The notes beneath the pieces were generated by a model, which saw nothing but the letters and a program-made list of their open reading frames with translations, made no database searches and had not been told where the DNA came from. Below, piece after piece: positions 10,788 to 20,671 of a DNA stretch of 64,000 nt. The position numbers were made by a program, and so were the translations under genes. This DNA is from Prostheceraeus crozeri (lineage: Eukaryota > Platyhelminthes > Polycladida > Euryleptidae), in the NCBI GenBank assembly GCA_907163375.1, contig CAJQUW010001844.1:186001-250000 (forward strand), written 5' to 3'. The number at the start of each line of letters is the position of its first letter. Position 1 is the first letter of the stretch.

Positions 10788-10895
10788 TTTTAAAGAAATA
10801 TTTTTAGTCCCATAATTTTAGTTATCTCATATTTTAAAAACCTGAAAAATGGATTTAAAAGACGTTTTTAAAATTACCATTTTTTATTATGTTAT

Positions 10896-11300
10896 GTCCT
10901 GGAACGGTCATGATTTTGGGAGTAAAATGTCATAATCACAATTTTGAGTTTCTTAACTTTTATGATTTTTTCGGTGTCCTGGAACGGTCATGATTTTGGG
11001 GGTGAAAATTGTAATTCTCAAATTTTGAGATTCTTAACTTTTCTGATTTTTTTCGGTGTCCTGGAACGGTCATGATTTTGGGGGTGAAAATTGTAATTCT
11101 CAAATTTTGAGATTCTTGACTTTTCTATTTTTTTCGGTGTCCTGGAACGGTCATGATTTTGGGAGTAAAAATTGTAATTCTCAAATTTTGAGATTCTTAA
11201 CTTTTCTGATTTTTTCGGTGTCCTGGAACGGTCATGATTTTGGGAGTAAAATGTCATAATCACAAATTTGAGAATTTGAAAAATTGGGTATTTTTAAAAG
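10896..11300. repeat. 81-bp minisatellite, about five copies
   Basis: The phrase GTCCTGGAACGGTCATGA starts at 10896, 10976, 11058, 11139 and 11220, giving periods of 80-82 bp. A truncated copy without the rest of the unit occurs at 11511. Between them are AT-rich blocks with AATTCTCAAATTTTGAGA, itself partly palindromic. The array lies between the last Polinton gene and the LTR element and may belong to the Polinton terminus. Confidence 0.9.
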
Positions 11301-11510
11301 CGCCTAAATTTTTGAATTTAGGTCTTCATAACCTGAAAAAATGACCAAAATTCATGAATTTAGTCGTTTTTAAAAATACCGATTTTTCAAAAAATGGTAC
11401 TTTTTAAATGGTCTAAATTTATGAATTTAGGTCTTAAAAACCTGAAAAAGGGTTAAAATTCATGAATTTATGTCGTTTTTAAAGATACCAATTTTTCTGA
11501 ATTTTACGGT
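11281..11510. repeat. Two diverged copies of an about 110-bp AT-rich repeat
   Basis: Blocks with GAATTTAGGTCTT, AACCTGAAAAA, AATTCATGAATTTA and GTCGTTTTTAAA occur twice (about 11300-11400 and 11405-11510). A related AACCTGAAAAATGG block also occurs before the minisatellite near 10840. This brackets the minisatellite with related sequence. Confidence 0.65.
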
Positions 11511-11544
11511 GTCCTGGAACGGTCTTTTGCCCATTACTCTCAAG

Positions 11545-12067
11545 ACATATGATTGAAAAATGTGGATAAATTATATTGTGAAAATAAATAAATGGTGCAA
11601 ACAGTCCTTACAAGGACAGATGGTACGTTCACAGTTATAAGACAGTCACAGCACCAACAGAGTCTCCAGATTCTTCCAGGACCACAAGCCGTGGTGATCA
11701 CGTCCGCAGCAGTTCGATGATAGTTCGCACATAGAAGATAGGCTGAAACACCATCAACGGCTCTCGCCGACAACTTCGCTTGGAGAGACCAGACTGGGAG
11801 AGCGGGCGTTGTTCATGCCGCGTTAAATACGTCTGTGAAGATTCGCTCACGGTCAGCTACCAATTGTTTGGTCATCCATTGTCTGATGACATGACATGTT
11901 GTTGTCAGTCATGTACCGTAGATAGCTGACAAGCTGGACTTTTGTATGACATTGGAACTTGAAATGCATGCCGCGGAAAAGTTATTGCTCTAACAATGGA
12001 ATGGAGATTGTTCTCACAAAACAAAATGCATAATAAAGCAAGAAGACAAACTGCCTAGCACACAACA
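11545..12067 (-). repeat. 3' LTR of the Gmr1-type element, end trimmed
   Basis: It aligns over about 520 bp with the LTR at 20042-20612, with few differences (for example a 2-nt length change after GACATGACATGT and a short duplication absent here). The outermost about 35 bp, including the terminal TGTTACGGG, is replaced by unrelated sequence, so no target-site duplication can be checked. Confidence 0.9.
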
Positions 12068-12076
12068 CGCCCCACC
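12068..12076 (-). other. Polypurine tract
   Basis: On the minus strand GGTGGGGCG immediately precedes the TGTTGTGTGC start of the 3' LTR. That is the position and composition expected of the plus-strand primer of an LTR element. Confidence 0.7.
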
Positions 12077-12103
12077 AAAAAAAAATAATAATCACATTTT
12101 TAT

Positions 12104-12988
12104 TTAACTTCTCGACAAACGATCTGCTATGATGTTATCTCTCCCGGGTACATGTTGAATGATAATATTATATTCCTGTAACAACAGACTCCATCTCAAA
12201 AGTCTCTGATTGTTATTTTTCATTCTGTTAATGAAAACTAACGGATTGTGATCTGTGTAAACAAAAGTAGCTCGCCGGCCTTTAAGGAAATACGCAAAGT
12301 GTCTCAAACTTTGAACCAAAGCTAGGCCTTCTTTTTCAATCGTACTGTATTTTCTTTCGTAATGATTGAATTTCTTCGAATAATATGATAATGGATGCTC
12401 GTTCCCTTCCTCATCATCTTGAGCCAACAATGCACCAAGACCAAGGCCGCTAGCATCGACATATAATTTGAATGGCTTTTCAAATGTAGGTACTGATAAA
12501 ATCGGTGGTGATGCCAACATTGTTTTGACTTGTTCGAAAGCTACTTGGCATTCATTACTCCAAGTATATTTTATTTTTGGGCTCGTGAGGCTTGTCAAAG
12601 GGTGTACAACATCTGCGTAATTTTTGCAAAATTTTCTATAATGCCCAGCCATACCAAGGAATCTTCTTAATTCCTTTCTTGAGTTAGGTACAGGAAAGTT
12701 TACAACGGTTTGAACTTTTGCCATAATAGGTTTTATTTTCCCATGTCCGATTTCAAAACCTAAATAGTTTATCGACTGTTTCCCAATCTCGCTTTTGCTG
12801 AGGTTGATTGTTAAATCGGCCTCGCCGATTCTTTGGAATAATTTTCGTATTCGTTCCAAGTGATCTGGCCAGTCATTACTATAAACGATTATGTCGTCAA
12901 TATATACGGCGCAGTTGTCTAAATTTTCGATGACTTTATTAGCTAATCTTTGAAATGTTGATGCGGCATTTTTCATTCCGAAGGGCAT
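12104..12988 (-). pseudogene. Reverse transcriptase (C-terminal part) and RNase H of the Gmr1-type element
   Basis: An open segment of 294 residues starts in the MPFGMKNA motif. It has the RT active-site YIDD (residues 29-32), a thumb with YLGFEI, and a gypsy RNase H with D178 (YVDASG), E220 (IEKEGLALV), D246 (YTDHNP) and a terminal AD-RLSR (D289). The frame continues a few codons upstream to GLFQYKV, where the piggyBac insertion begins. The rest of the RT lies on the far side of that insertion, so the enzyme is split. Confidence 0.9.
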
Positions 12989-13142
12989 AACTTTGTATTG
13001 AAATAAACCCTTAAAGGGACAAAATTTTCAATTTCCATTTTTTTCTGCGGTATTATTATTTTTTTGTTAATTGCAATGTAGTTCAGCTCAGAATCACGTT
13101 AAATTATCAAATTCAAACTTACACTGTGATCTAGGACCACTT

Positions 13143-13225
13143 TTATTCTTGGGACATATATGTCCCATTATCCCATTAGGCAGTTTTAAGGGATGGGACA
13201 TATGTGTCCCATTATCCCATTAGTT
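13143..13225. repeat. Left subterminal palindromes of piggyBac
   Basis: Two blocks of GGGACATATRTGTCCC followed by ATTATCCCATTAG lie about 135-215 bp from the left end. Inverted counterparts lie at about 15548-15575 and 15899-15915 near the right end. They are likely transposase-binding sites (inference). Confidence 0.7.
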
Positions 13226-13565
13226 AGTTATTAACATCGGGTTTATTGTAACCAGTATCTGTTGCACAGCTAAGACAAAATGTTCTTGCAATAGGTAAGG
13301 ACCGTAAGGTCCACAATCATTGATCAATCATCGTATTAACTACCGCATTGATATCAATGGCCTCAACTATCAACAGCTGCAAACAGTAAGTGAACTGGAG
13401 TAGAGTGTGGATTGACTTGCTTCTGTCAATTACTTGCTTTTGTTCATCTCTATGACGGAAGCAAGCTGAAATCATGAAATCGAATGTATCTTTTTATTGT
13501 CGAATCAAATCAAAATGACGTCAGGCAATACGTACCGTCATCTCACCCCAATACAATGAATTTCA

Positions 13566-15338
13566 ATGAAAGCGAATGAATTTCACAGCATTCTTCTTCC
13601 TCGTATCTTGGATGTGATGGCGAATAAACGAAAATGCACATATATGAAAGGCAGACATTTTAATCTTAAACCTGAGGAAGTTTTGGAACTATTGTTTGCG
13701 GATGACGAGGTTGATGAATTAGACAGAGATGATATTGAAGTTCTAGCAAACGCCGATAACAGTGAAGAAACTAATGTTTTGATACAAACAGGTGAAGAGA
13801 GCCGAACAGAAATGGATGTTCAACCATCAGAAAGCAGCTCTTTTACAATGACTGAAAGACCTACATTTGTTTGGGATACCAAGTGTGAGCCAGTTTGCAA
13901 ACCAGAATTCGATTGTCCAATTGACTATGATTGTATAAATATTACTAATGGAGCACCATATGATGTCTTCTGTCGCACATCTAATTTTGATGCCTTGGTG
14001 GACCTTATCGTACATGAATCGAACAGATATGCAATACAGAAGGGTGAGACTTTCGAAACTTCTGCTGACGAAATGAAAGCGTTTATAGGAATTCTTCTTG
14101 TCATGGGGTATCACAAATTGCCTTGCACTCGCTTCTACTGGTCAACAGACAGTGATTTACGCGTGACATTTATTTCTAGTGTGATGACTCTCAAAAGATT
14201 TGAACTTATTAAGCGTATGCTTCACTTCAATGACAACACATCTGCTCTTCCAAAGAATGATCCAAACTTCGACAGAGCTTCAAAAGTACGATGCATTTTG
14301 AACCACCTGAATAGTGCATTCCAAAATACTCGTACCGCCGAACAATTTCAAAGTATAGATGAACGTATGATAAAATTCAAAGGTCACAATGCTATGCGAC
14401 AATACGTGAAAACAAAGCCAATAAAATGGGGATTCAAGATGTGGATGAGGTGCGGTTCACGTTCAGGATATACTTATCAAATGGAAGTTTACACTGGAAG
14501 AAAAGGAACTGTGGAACTTGTGCTTGGAGAAAATGTTGTTCTTCGTATGACTGAAAGTCTCATTGGCTCTGGTTGCCGAGTATTTATGGATAACTTTTTC
14601 TCCTCTCCATACCTTTTCTATCTTTTACACCTACATGGACTGGAGGCGACGGGAACAGTTCGTAACAGGAGAGGACTGCCGAAACCAAAGCCAGTTAAAG
14701 AAATGATGAAAGGGGAAGTGCAGTCATTTCAAACAACGGACAGGAAATTAAATTTTGTGAAGTGGATCAATACGAGAAGTGTTCATTTATTATCAAACGC
14801 AGAGGACTCCTGTGCGAAACAAATTACTGAAAGGAAGGTAAAAGGCAGCGCTAATAAAATCTGCCTTGAAGTGCCAAGCATAGTTAAAATATATAATCGC
14901 TTCATGGGAGGCGTCGATCTTGCTGATCAACTGAAATCTAACTACACTATTGATTTGCGTAGCAAGTACAAATATTATCTCAGAATATTCTTTGATTGTC
15001 TTGACACAACAGTTGTCAATGGCTATCTGAATTATAAGAAGTTGAATTCCAACATCAACGTAACGCATCTTGAATTTCGACATATTGTGAATGGACTTAT
15101 TGGCTCATATTGCTCACGAAAGAATTCGTTCCCTCTCTCTGCTATCAACAAAAAATCAAGTGCGATTGCTGTATCTCAACATATGCCAAAATTAAATGAT
15201 GGACGAAAGCGTTGCAAGCTGAGTCAAAGGAAAAATAAACAAGAAAATCGTACAAGCATTTCGTGCTCTACATGCGAATCGTTTTTGTGCTTGCAAAAGG
15301 ACCGCAACTGTTTTGCTGAATTCCATGGCGGCAACTAA
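13566..15338 (+). CDS. piggyBac transposase
   Basis: The open frame has 590 codons. The Met at residue 18 (MANKRK, 13617) is a plausible alternative start. The DDE_Tnp_1_7 core is complete: D265 in QSIDERMIKFKG, D342 in FMDNFFSS, and D451 in YNRFMGGVDLADQ, the three catalytic aspartates of the family. The N-terminus has an acidic stretch (about 38-80). The C-terminus has a cysteine-rich module (CSTCESFLC onward, to an FAEFHGG end), the zinc-binding end-recognition domain. Length matches the usual 550-600 residues. It cuts and pastes the element at TTAA without footprints. No stops or frameshifts were seen, so it may be active. Confidence 0.95.
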   Translation: MKANEFHSILLPRILDVMANKRKCTYMKGRHFNLKPEEVLELLFADDEVDELDRDDIEVLANADNSEETNVLIQTGEESRTEMDVQPSESSSFTMTERPTFVWDTKCEPVCKPEFDCPIDYDCINITNGAPYDVFCRTSNFDALVDLIVHESNRYAIQKGETFETSADEMKAFIGILLVMGYHKLPCTRFYWSTDSDLRVTFISSVMTLKRFELIKRMLHFNDNTSALPKNDPNFDRASKVRCILNHLNSAFQNTRTAEQFQSIDERMIKFKGHNAMRQYVKTKPIKWGFKMWMRCGSRSGYTYQMEVYTGRKGTVELVLGENVVLRMTESLIGSGCRVFMDNFFSSPYLFYLLHLHGLEATGTVRNRRGLPKPKPVKEMMKGEVQSFQTTDRKLNFVKWINTRSVHLLSNAEDSCAKQITERKVKGSANKICLEVPSIVKIYNRFMGGVDLADQLKSNYTIDLRSKYKYYLRIFFDCLDTTVVNGYLNYKKLNSNINVTHLEFRHIVNGLIGSYCSRKNSFPLSAINKKSSAIAVSQHMPKLNDGRKRCKLSQRKNKQENRTSISCSTCESFLCLQKDRNCFAEFHGGN

Positions 15339-15934
15339 TTTTCTAGCGTTACTTCTATATTTTATAAGACATTTTGTCCAATTGTATCCTAGTTGTATTG
15401 AAAAATGTGGTTAAAACAAGTTATATATGTAAAGCAAGTGTCTTTTACACCAGTCAACAACTTAGTAATAATAACACTGCAAACAATACAAAACTTCGCT
15501 TGATATAATTTGAAAAAAATGAAATAATGAAATTTCACTAGAATTAACCTAATGGGATAATGGGACATATGTGTCCCACGAGGAAATATCACTCAAAGTC
15601 CGGTAAAATCGTATCTCTTATAGATAGGCGAAACTCTACCGATATATAAAGACAGTATCATGAGTTTGGTTGAATATTTGGTTTTCAAAAAAACATATCT
15701 CTCGATAAAATTTTGAATTGAATATTTGAATTTAAATTTCATTTTCTTAAAAATTCAAATCAAATTAATAATACGTAGGACGGTTGCTACTTACCTCAAA
15801 TTGTTACAAAATTGAATCACTATTTATGAATTTCTAATGTGTCACAATTAGATAACATAAAAAAATTCGTGCAGGGTAGTAGCGTATGATTTAGGTCATG
15901 GGACACATATGTCCCATATCCCTTTAAGGGTTAA

Positions 15935-16935
15935 AGGAACTTGATAATATTCTTTCAATAAGTCAAACTTGCTGATTATTTTCGAATTTCCTACTTGTTC
16001 AATGCAAGTCTCGATATTCGGCAAGGGATAATTGTCTGCGATTGTCAATTCATTTACTTTTCTATAATCGGTACAAAAACGATGAGTTTTATCTGGTTTT
16101 GGTACCAAAATGCATGTTGAACTCCAATTGCTGTTGCTATTTTCTATTATGTTATGATCTTTCAGATATTTTACTTCCTTTTTCATAATTTCTCTCTTCT
16201 CTGGATTCATTCTGTACGGACTCTGTTTTATTGGCCTTTCTTCAGATAATTCGACATCATGTCCTGCCCACGTTGTTATTTGCGGATGATCGGAAAATAT
16301 TCCTTTGTGCTCTTTAATCATTTCTTTTATCTTTTCTTTCTGTTCAGAATCGACATGCTGGAAATGGCTATCAAGATTTTCTAATATCTTTGAATTATTC
16401 ATTCTTGGCATGATGAGATTGACTTCCTCTTCTGCATCACCCGGCGATGCCAAGTTCGTCAGCGATGTTGCCGCTGCAGACTGCCCTGACGCAATCATGG
16501 TGATCGAAGTGCCTGTAGAATTTTCTATTATATCACCCAGTGCAGGCAAATTCGTCTGCGATGCTGACACCAGACTCCCCGGCACAGCACCAGAAGGGTT
16601 TGACTCAATTGTTGACTCTTCGTCTCGGTCGTGATACTTCTTGAGCATATTTATGTGACACATTCTTTGTTTCTTTCTTCTATCCGGAGTTTCTATAACA
16701 TAGTTGACTTCACTTATTTTCTTTTGTATCATATAAGGACCTTGATACCTTGCCTTCATCGGATCTCCCGAGATTGGCAATAATAAGAGTACTTTTTCAC
16801 CTTGCTGAAATGTTCTTTCTTTTGTGTTTCTGTCAAATTGCTTCTTCATTTTACTTTGCGAATTTATTAGATTAGCCTTTGCAGACTTTTGTATCTCAGT
16901 GAGTCTTTCTTCTCTTCGCTGAGCATATTTTCTTT
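15935..16935 (-). pseudogene. Integrase C-terminal GPY module and N-terminal part of reverse transcriptase
   Basis: On the minus strand the integrase tail continues here after a frameshift at about 16.93 kb. It has a KKQFDRNTKER block, the GPY module (YQGPYMIQ, then CHINMLKKY), a linker with acidic and Ser-rich sequence, then RT fingers: NSNWSSTCILVPKPD, FCTDYRKVN and a motif A region SKFDLLKEYYQVPL. The frame then enters the piggyBac end. The unbroken continuation from integrase tail to RT fingers directly shows that integrase precedes RT in this element. Confidence 0.88.
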
Positions 16936-18785
16936 CATCAACTTCAGGGGTCCTCTAACTTCATGACCGTAAATTAATTCAAATGGACTAAATCCGAGTG
17001 AATCTTGAACTGTTTCGCGGATGGCAAATAATAGCATTGGTATACCTAAATTCCAGTCTTTTTGATTTTCTTCGCAGTAAGTTTTCATCATAACTTTCAA
17101 TGTTTGATGGAATCGTTCTAACGCACCTTGAGATTCTGGATGATTAGCAGTTGAACAAATATGTTTTACTCCAAGTACTTCTGACACTTGACTAAATATC
17201 TTCCATGTAAAGTTCGTGCCTTGATCTGAACGCATGACTTTCGGTAATCCCACCATAGTAAAGAAATTGATCAAAGCCGAACAAATATTTTTGGCGTTAA
17301 TGTTTCTCAATGGGATAGCTTCTGGAAATCTGGTTGACGAACACATAATTGTAAATAGATATTCATGTCCCATTTTGGTTCGTGGTAAAGGTCCAACACA
17401 ATCAATAATGATATTTCTGAATGGTTCTTCGCACGCAGGGATTGGAATTAACGGCGCTTTCGGAGGATCTAACTGATGTTTACCAACTATCTGACATGTA
17501 TGACAAGTTCGACAGAAGTTAGCTACATCTTTGTACATTTTCGGCCAGTAAAAATGCTTCAATATTCGATAATGAGTTTTGCGTACACCGAGATGACCAC
17601 TTAATACGTTTTCGTGTGCAACGCTTAAGACTTTTTGTCGATATGACTTAGGTATTACAATTTGATGTGCTTCTTGCCATGTTTCTTCAGGAGTGGCTTC
17701 TCTTGGTTTCCAGCAACGAAATAGGATACCATTTTGCTTGTAAAAGTAAATGCGCTCATTCTTATCACTCTCGTTCAGTTCTGCGGAGATGTTTTGTAAT
17801 TCTTCATCGCTTTCTTGTTCTTTTATTAGTTGACACCGATCTATATTCGCTTCGAATGTTATTTCTTTCTCTTCAATATTTTCATCGATTTCATTCTCTT
17901 TTTCTGATTTCTCTTTCTTACTCATGGATCTTGTGACGGCACATACTGTTGTTTGTTCACTTTCTTTCGCTAGTTCAATCTCTTTCAGTTCATTCTCTTT
18001 CGCTTCATGATCTTTTATTTTTCCTTCGTTTGCTTCAATTTCTTTTATGTCTGTTATCATACGTGGTACCTGAATTTTGCATCCGGCTAAGTCGTTCCCA
18101 ACAATCAAATCGATCCCTTCAATAGGAATTTCTTCTCGATCGACGAAACCAATTATGAAGGTACCTTCCACTATCTCGGTTTTTGTGTACAACTTATGCA
18201 GTGGAGCTGAGATACATCCTCCGACGCCGCGGAGTGGAACACATAATCCCGTGTATGTAGCATGTGACACTGGAACTATGTCTTTCACTATTAATGATTG
18301 AAATGCTCCGGTATCTCGCCATACTGTAACTGGATATAAATCATCTTTATCATTACCAGCTAGACCGTCTTTCGTGAAAGCTTGCTTCCCTTCTTCAATT
18401 AGTTGTTCACTTTCGTCGACTGAAGTATACCTATCATGCTCATTGACCTGAACACCATAAAAACTAGTAGGAAAGGATTTTTCCTGCTCAGTCTCAAGAT
18501 GGCAGTTCGTTTCACGAACAAGCGTTACGGGCTTTCTATCGTACTTTTCTGGTCGTCCATGCAATTGCCAACATTCTGTTTTTGCATGTCCCTTTCTCTT
18601 ACAGTGTTCACATTCTATTTTCCATCTTGGCGTTTCTCGTTTTCTCATATCTTCTGGCTGTTTGTTTTGATTGTTATATTGTCTGTTGTCTTCATAAAAT
18701 TTTTCCTGTCTTTTGTCTTCATGATATTTTTCTGCACTTCTTGTGTAATAGTTTCTTGGCTTTTCATAATGGTAATACGACTTTT
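16867..18785 (-). pseudogene. Nucleocapsid zinc knuckle, protease and integrase of the Gmr1-type element
   Basis: The main open segment has 593 residues (to 18648), and the same frame reads sensibly back to about 18785. It contains a zinc knuckle C-x2-C-x4-H-x4-C (residues 13-26), an aspartic protease DTG (112-114) with ILG-like LIVGNDL (181-187), and a charged linker. The integrase has HHCC zinc residues H345, H352, C382 and C385 and the core catalytic triad D416 (IIIDCVG), D475 (RSDQGTNF) and E511 (GALERFH). Frameshifts at about 18.78 kb (from gag) and 16.93 kb (to the integrase tail) break the polyprotein. Confidence 0.9.
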
Positions 18786-19722
18786 ATGCTTTTGTGGCTT
18801 TTTATGCGTCAATTCGTATTGATCGGCGATTCTTGCTGCTTCGGTTATGTTTTGTGGCATTCTCTCATCTAAATATACTTTGATTTGTGGGCTCAAACAG
18901 TTCTTAAATTCTTCGATGAGGATGACATTTCGTAGTTTCTCAAACGTATCGGCGTTTTCGGCTTTCGTCCACTTATCAAATAAGACTTCTTTATCTTTGG
19001 CAAATTGTAAATGATTTTGCTCTTTCATTCTTTGCCATGAACGGAATTTCTGTCACCAACTCATATGCTTCAAGGATTACTTGTTTTGCCTTTTCATAAT
19101 CTTTGGCATCGCCATTAGGTAAGGCTGCATACGCCTTTTGTGCTTTACCAGTTAAAACTGTCTGCATCAGGAAGGTCCAATTTTCTTTTGGCCAGTTTGC
19201 CGTTTCAGCAACTCTCTCAAAACACAGGAAAAATTGTTCCACGTCTCTCTCGGAAAACTTTGGAACTATAGATGCATTTTCTTTTAATGATGCTTCTGAT
19301 TTTCTTTTATCAGTTTCTGCTTATGTTCTTATTCTCTCTAGTTCACTTTCTCTTTGCATATTCATCTCTTTTTCTCTGAGTTCTCTTTCGGCCTCCCTTT
19401 GTTCTCTTCGTTCTTCTCGTTCTAATCGCTTTTCTTCTCGTTCGAGTTCTAATCGCTTTTCTTCCAATTCTATTTTTTTTAATTCTAACAATACATTGGA
19501 ATTTTCCGGCAACTCTCCTTGGACATCCTTTTCTATCTTGCCTTCTTCGATGAAATGCCCTTTGATTCTCTGGAGTATTTGCTCCTTTCGCATAGTCATC
19601 TTAACTGGCAATTGCAACTGGATTCCAACATCGAATAGTTCCGCTTTCTTCAATTCCTTCAGCTGTTGCACATTTGGGGCTTCATTGAATTGTTTAAGGA
19701 ATTCTTTAGCATCGAAGTCCAT
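18785..19722 (-). pseudogene. Gag (SAP-like N-terminus, coiled coil, SCAN-related capsid region)
   Basis: From ATG 19722 the first part has a SAP-like motif (LKKAELFDVGIQL with a following K-x-T-M-R-K helix), then a long E/R-rich coiled coil ending in an in-frame TAA (19321-19323). The same frame continues through a capsid-like helical region (QFFLCFERVAETANWP, LTGKAQKAYAAL) to a frameshift at about 19.03 kb. There a second frame takes over (DADTFEKL-like, EEFKNCLSPQIKVYL, ITEAARIADQYE). This last part resembles the vertebrate SCAN domain, which is reported to derive from Gmr1-type gag. It is broken by one stop and two frameshifts. Confidence 0.75.
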
Positions 19723-19740
19723 TTCTTACGTCCTTAGCTA

Positions 19741-20041
19741 ATTCCTAACAATCCTTATTAAATAACCCGAGAAAATTTTATTTTATTTAGGAACATCAAA
19801 AAACGCGAAAAATCGAGAAATATATAGCTCAAAACTTGCCCACGGTTAGTTTTAGCCTTATGCTTAGGCCTACAGTTATTAAGCCTTAAGACTTGACTTA
19901 AAAAGAGTGGACCGAGGAAGCGAAAAAAGAAAAAGTTCAGAACCTTAACTGGGAAGAAGTGGTAGTTCGAAGAACCGACGGCTCTCAGGCGAGCTGTGCG
20001 TCAGTGAAAACAAAGCTGGGTCATGGCGTGGTCGCCAAATA
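19741..20041 (-). other. Leader of the Gmr1-type element
   Basis: This is about 300 bp between the 5' LTR and the gag start, without a credible gene. It contains the primer binding site next to the LTR. It also has the GCCTTATGCTTAGGCCT and TAAGCCTTAAGACTT repeats near 19855-19900, which could form a hairpin in the RNA. Confidence 0.6.
20021..20037 (-). other. Primer binding site
   Basis: On the minus strand TGGCGACCACGCCATGA begins four bases after the CCCGTAACA end of the LTR. A TGG start matches the CCA end of a tRNA. The TGGCGACC prefix is of the type used by tRNA-Arg-primed gypsy elements, but the tRNA identity is an inference. Confidence 0.7.
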
Positions 20042-20612
20042 TGTTACGGGTTATTATTTTCTTAATATTTCCAAAACATATGATTGAAAAATGTAAATGA
20101 AAAATGTGGATAAATTATATTGTGAAAATAAATAAATGGTGCAAACAGTCCTTACAAGGACAGATGGTACGTTCACAGTTATAAGACAGTCACAGCACCA
20201 ACAGAGTCTCCAGATTCTTCCAGGACCACAAGCCGTGGTGATCACGTCCGCAGCAGTTCGATGATAGTTCGCACATAGAAGATAGGCTGAAACACCATCA
20301 ACGGCTCTCGCCGACAACTTCGCTTGGAGAGACCAGACTGGGAGAGCGGGCGTTGTTCATGCCGCGTTAAATACGTCTGTGAAGATTCGCTCACGGTCAG
20401 CTACCAATTGTTTGGTCATCCATTGTCTGATGACATGACATGTCTGTTGTCAGTCATGTACCGTAGATAGCTGACAAGCTGGACTTTTGTATGACATTGG
20501 AACTTGAAATGCATGCCGCGGAAAAGTTATTGCTCTAACAATGGAATGGAGATTGTTCTCACAAAACAAAATGCATAATAAAGCAAGAAGACAAACTGCC
20601 TAGCACACAACA
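20042..20612 (-). repeat. 5' LTR of the Gmr1-type element
   Basis: 571 bp, bounded on the minus strand by TGTTGTGTGC and CCCGTAACA (TG...CA ends). It carries a short direct duplication around TGAAAAATGTAAATGAAAAATG that the other LTR lacks. Confidence 0.92.
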
Positions 20613-20628
20613 TATTATATTATGATTG

Positions 20629-20671
20629 ATATATATATATATATATACTTATCTCCTGTCTCAGCTCCACT
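20629..20671. repeat. Left inverted end of a candidate 7.1-kb element
   Basis: ATATATATACTTATCTCCTG and the following TCTCAGCTCCACT mirror 27742-27784 (AGTGGTGCTGAGACAGGAGA, then TAAATATGTATATATATA) with few mismatches. The pair is separated by 7.07 kb. Confidence 0.5.

Larger units (their letters stand above)
1..10830. mobile_element. Polinton/Maverick element, right part, decayed
   Basis: The gene set is diagnostic of Polintons: packaging ATPase, protein-primed family B DNA polymerase, capsid-type protein, retroviral-type integrase and adenain-like cysteine protease, all in AT-rich DNA. The capsid-type and integrase genes resemble the neighbouring C. elegans loci F54H12.2 and F54H12.3. The left end lies outside the window. 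No terminal inverted repeat can be paired, so the right limit (about 10.83 kb, or within the minisatellite up to 11.5 kb) is a guess. Most genes carry stops or frameshifts, so this is an old copy. Confidence 0.85.
13008..15930 (+). mobile_element. piggyBac transposon, 2.9 kb, apparently autonomous
   Basis: Perfect 12-bp inverted ends CCCTTAAAGGGA (13008-13019 and 15919-15930) bound one intact piggyBac transposase. The right flank is TTAA (15931-15934), the piggyBac target. The left flank is TAAA (13004-13007) rather than TTAA. It interrupts the RT gene of the LTR element, so it is the younger insertion. Confidence 0.92.
11545..20612 (-). mobile_element. Ty3/gypsy LTR retrotransposon of Gmr1 type (gag-PR-IN-RT-RH), split by piggyBac
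   Basis: Two LTR copies in direct orientation enclose minus-strand gag, zinc knuckle, protease, integrase, GPY module, reverse transcriptase and RNase H, in that order. Integrase before RT is the copia-like order that defines the Gmr1 group, first described from deuterostomes. The RT/RNase H and integrase sequences are nevertheless of gypsy type. A primer binding site and polypurine tract are in the expected places. At least one stop, several frameshifts, the piggyBac insertion and a trimmed 3' LTR show it is dead. Confidence 0.9.

Noticed and set aside
10984..11263. Frames of 67-81 codons on both strands
   Set aside because: 81-bp minisatellite read in frame (81 is a multiple of 3), giving repeated peptides.
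15389..15592. Minus-strand frame inside piggyBac
   Set aside because: Lies in the 3' region and subterminal repeat of the transposon; no coding features.
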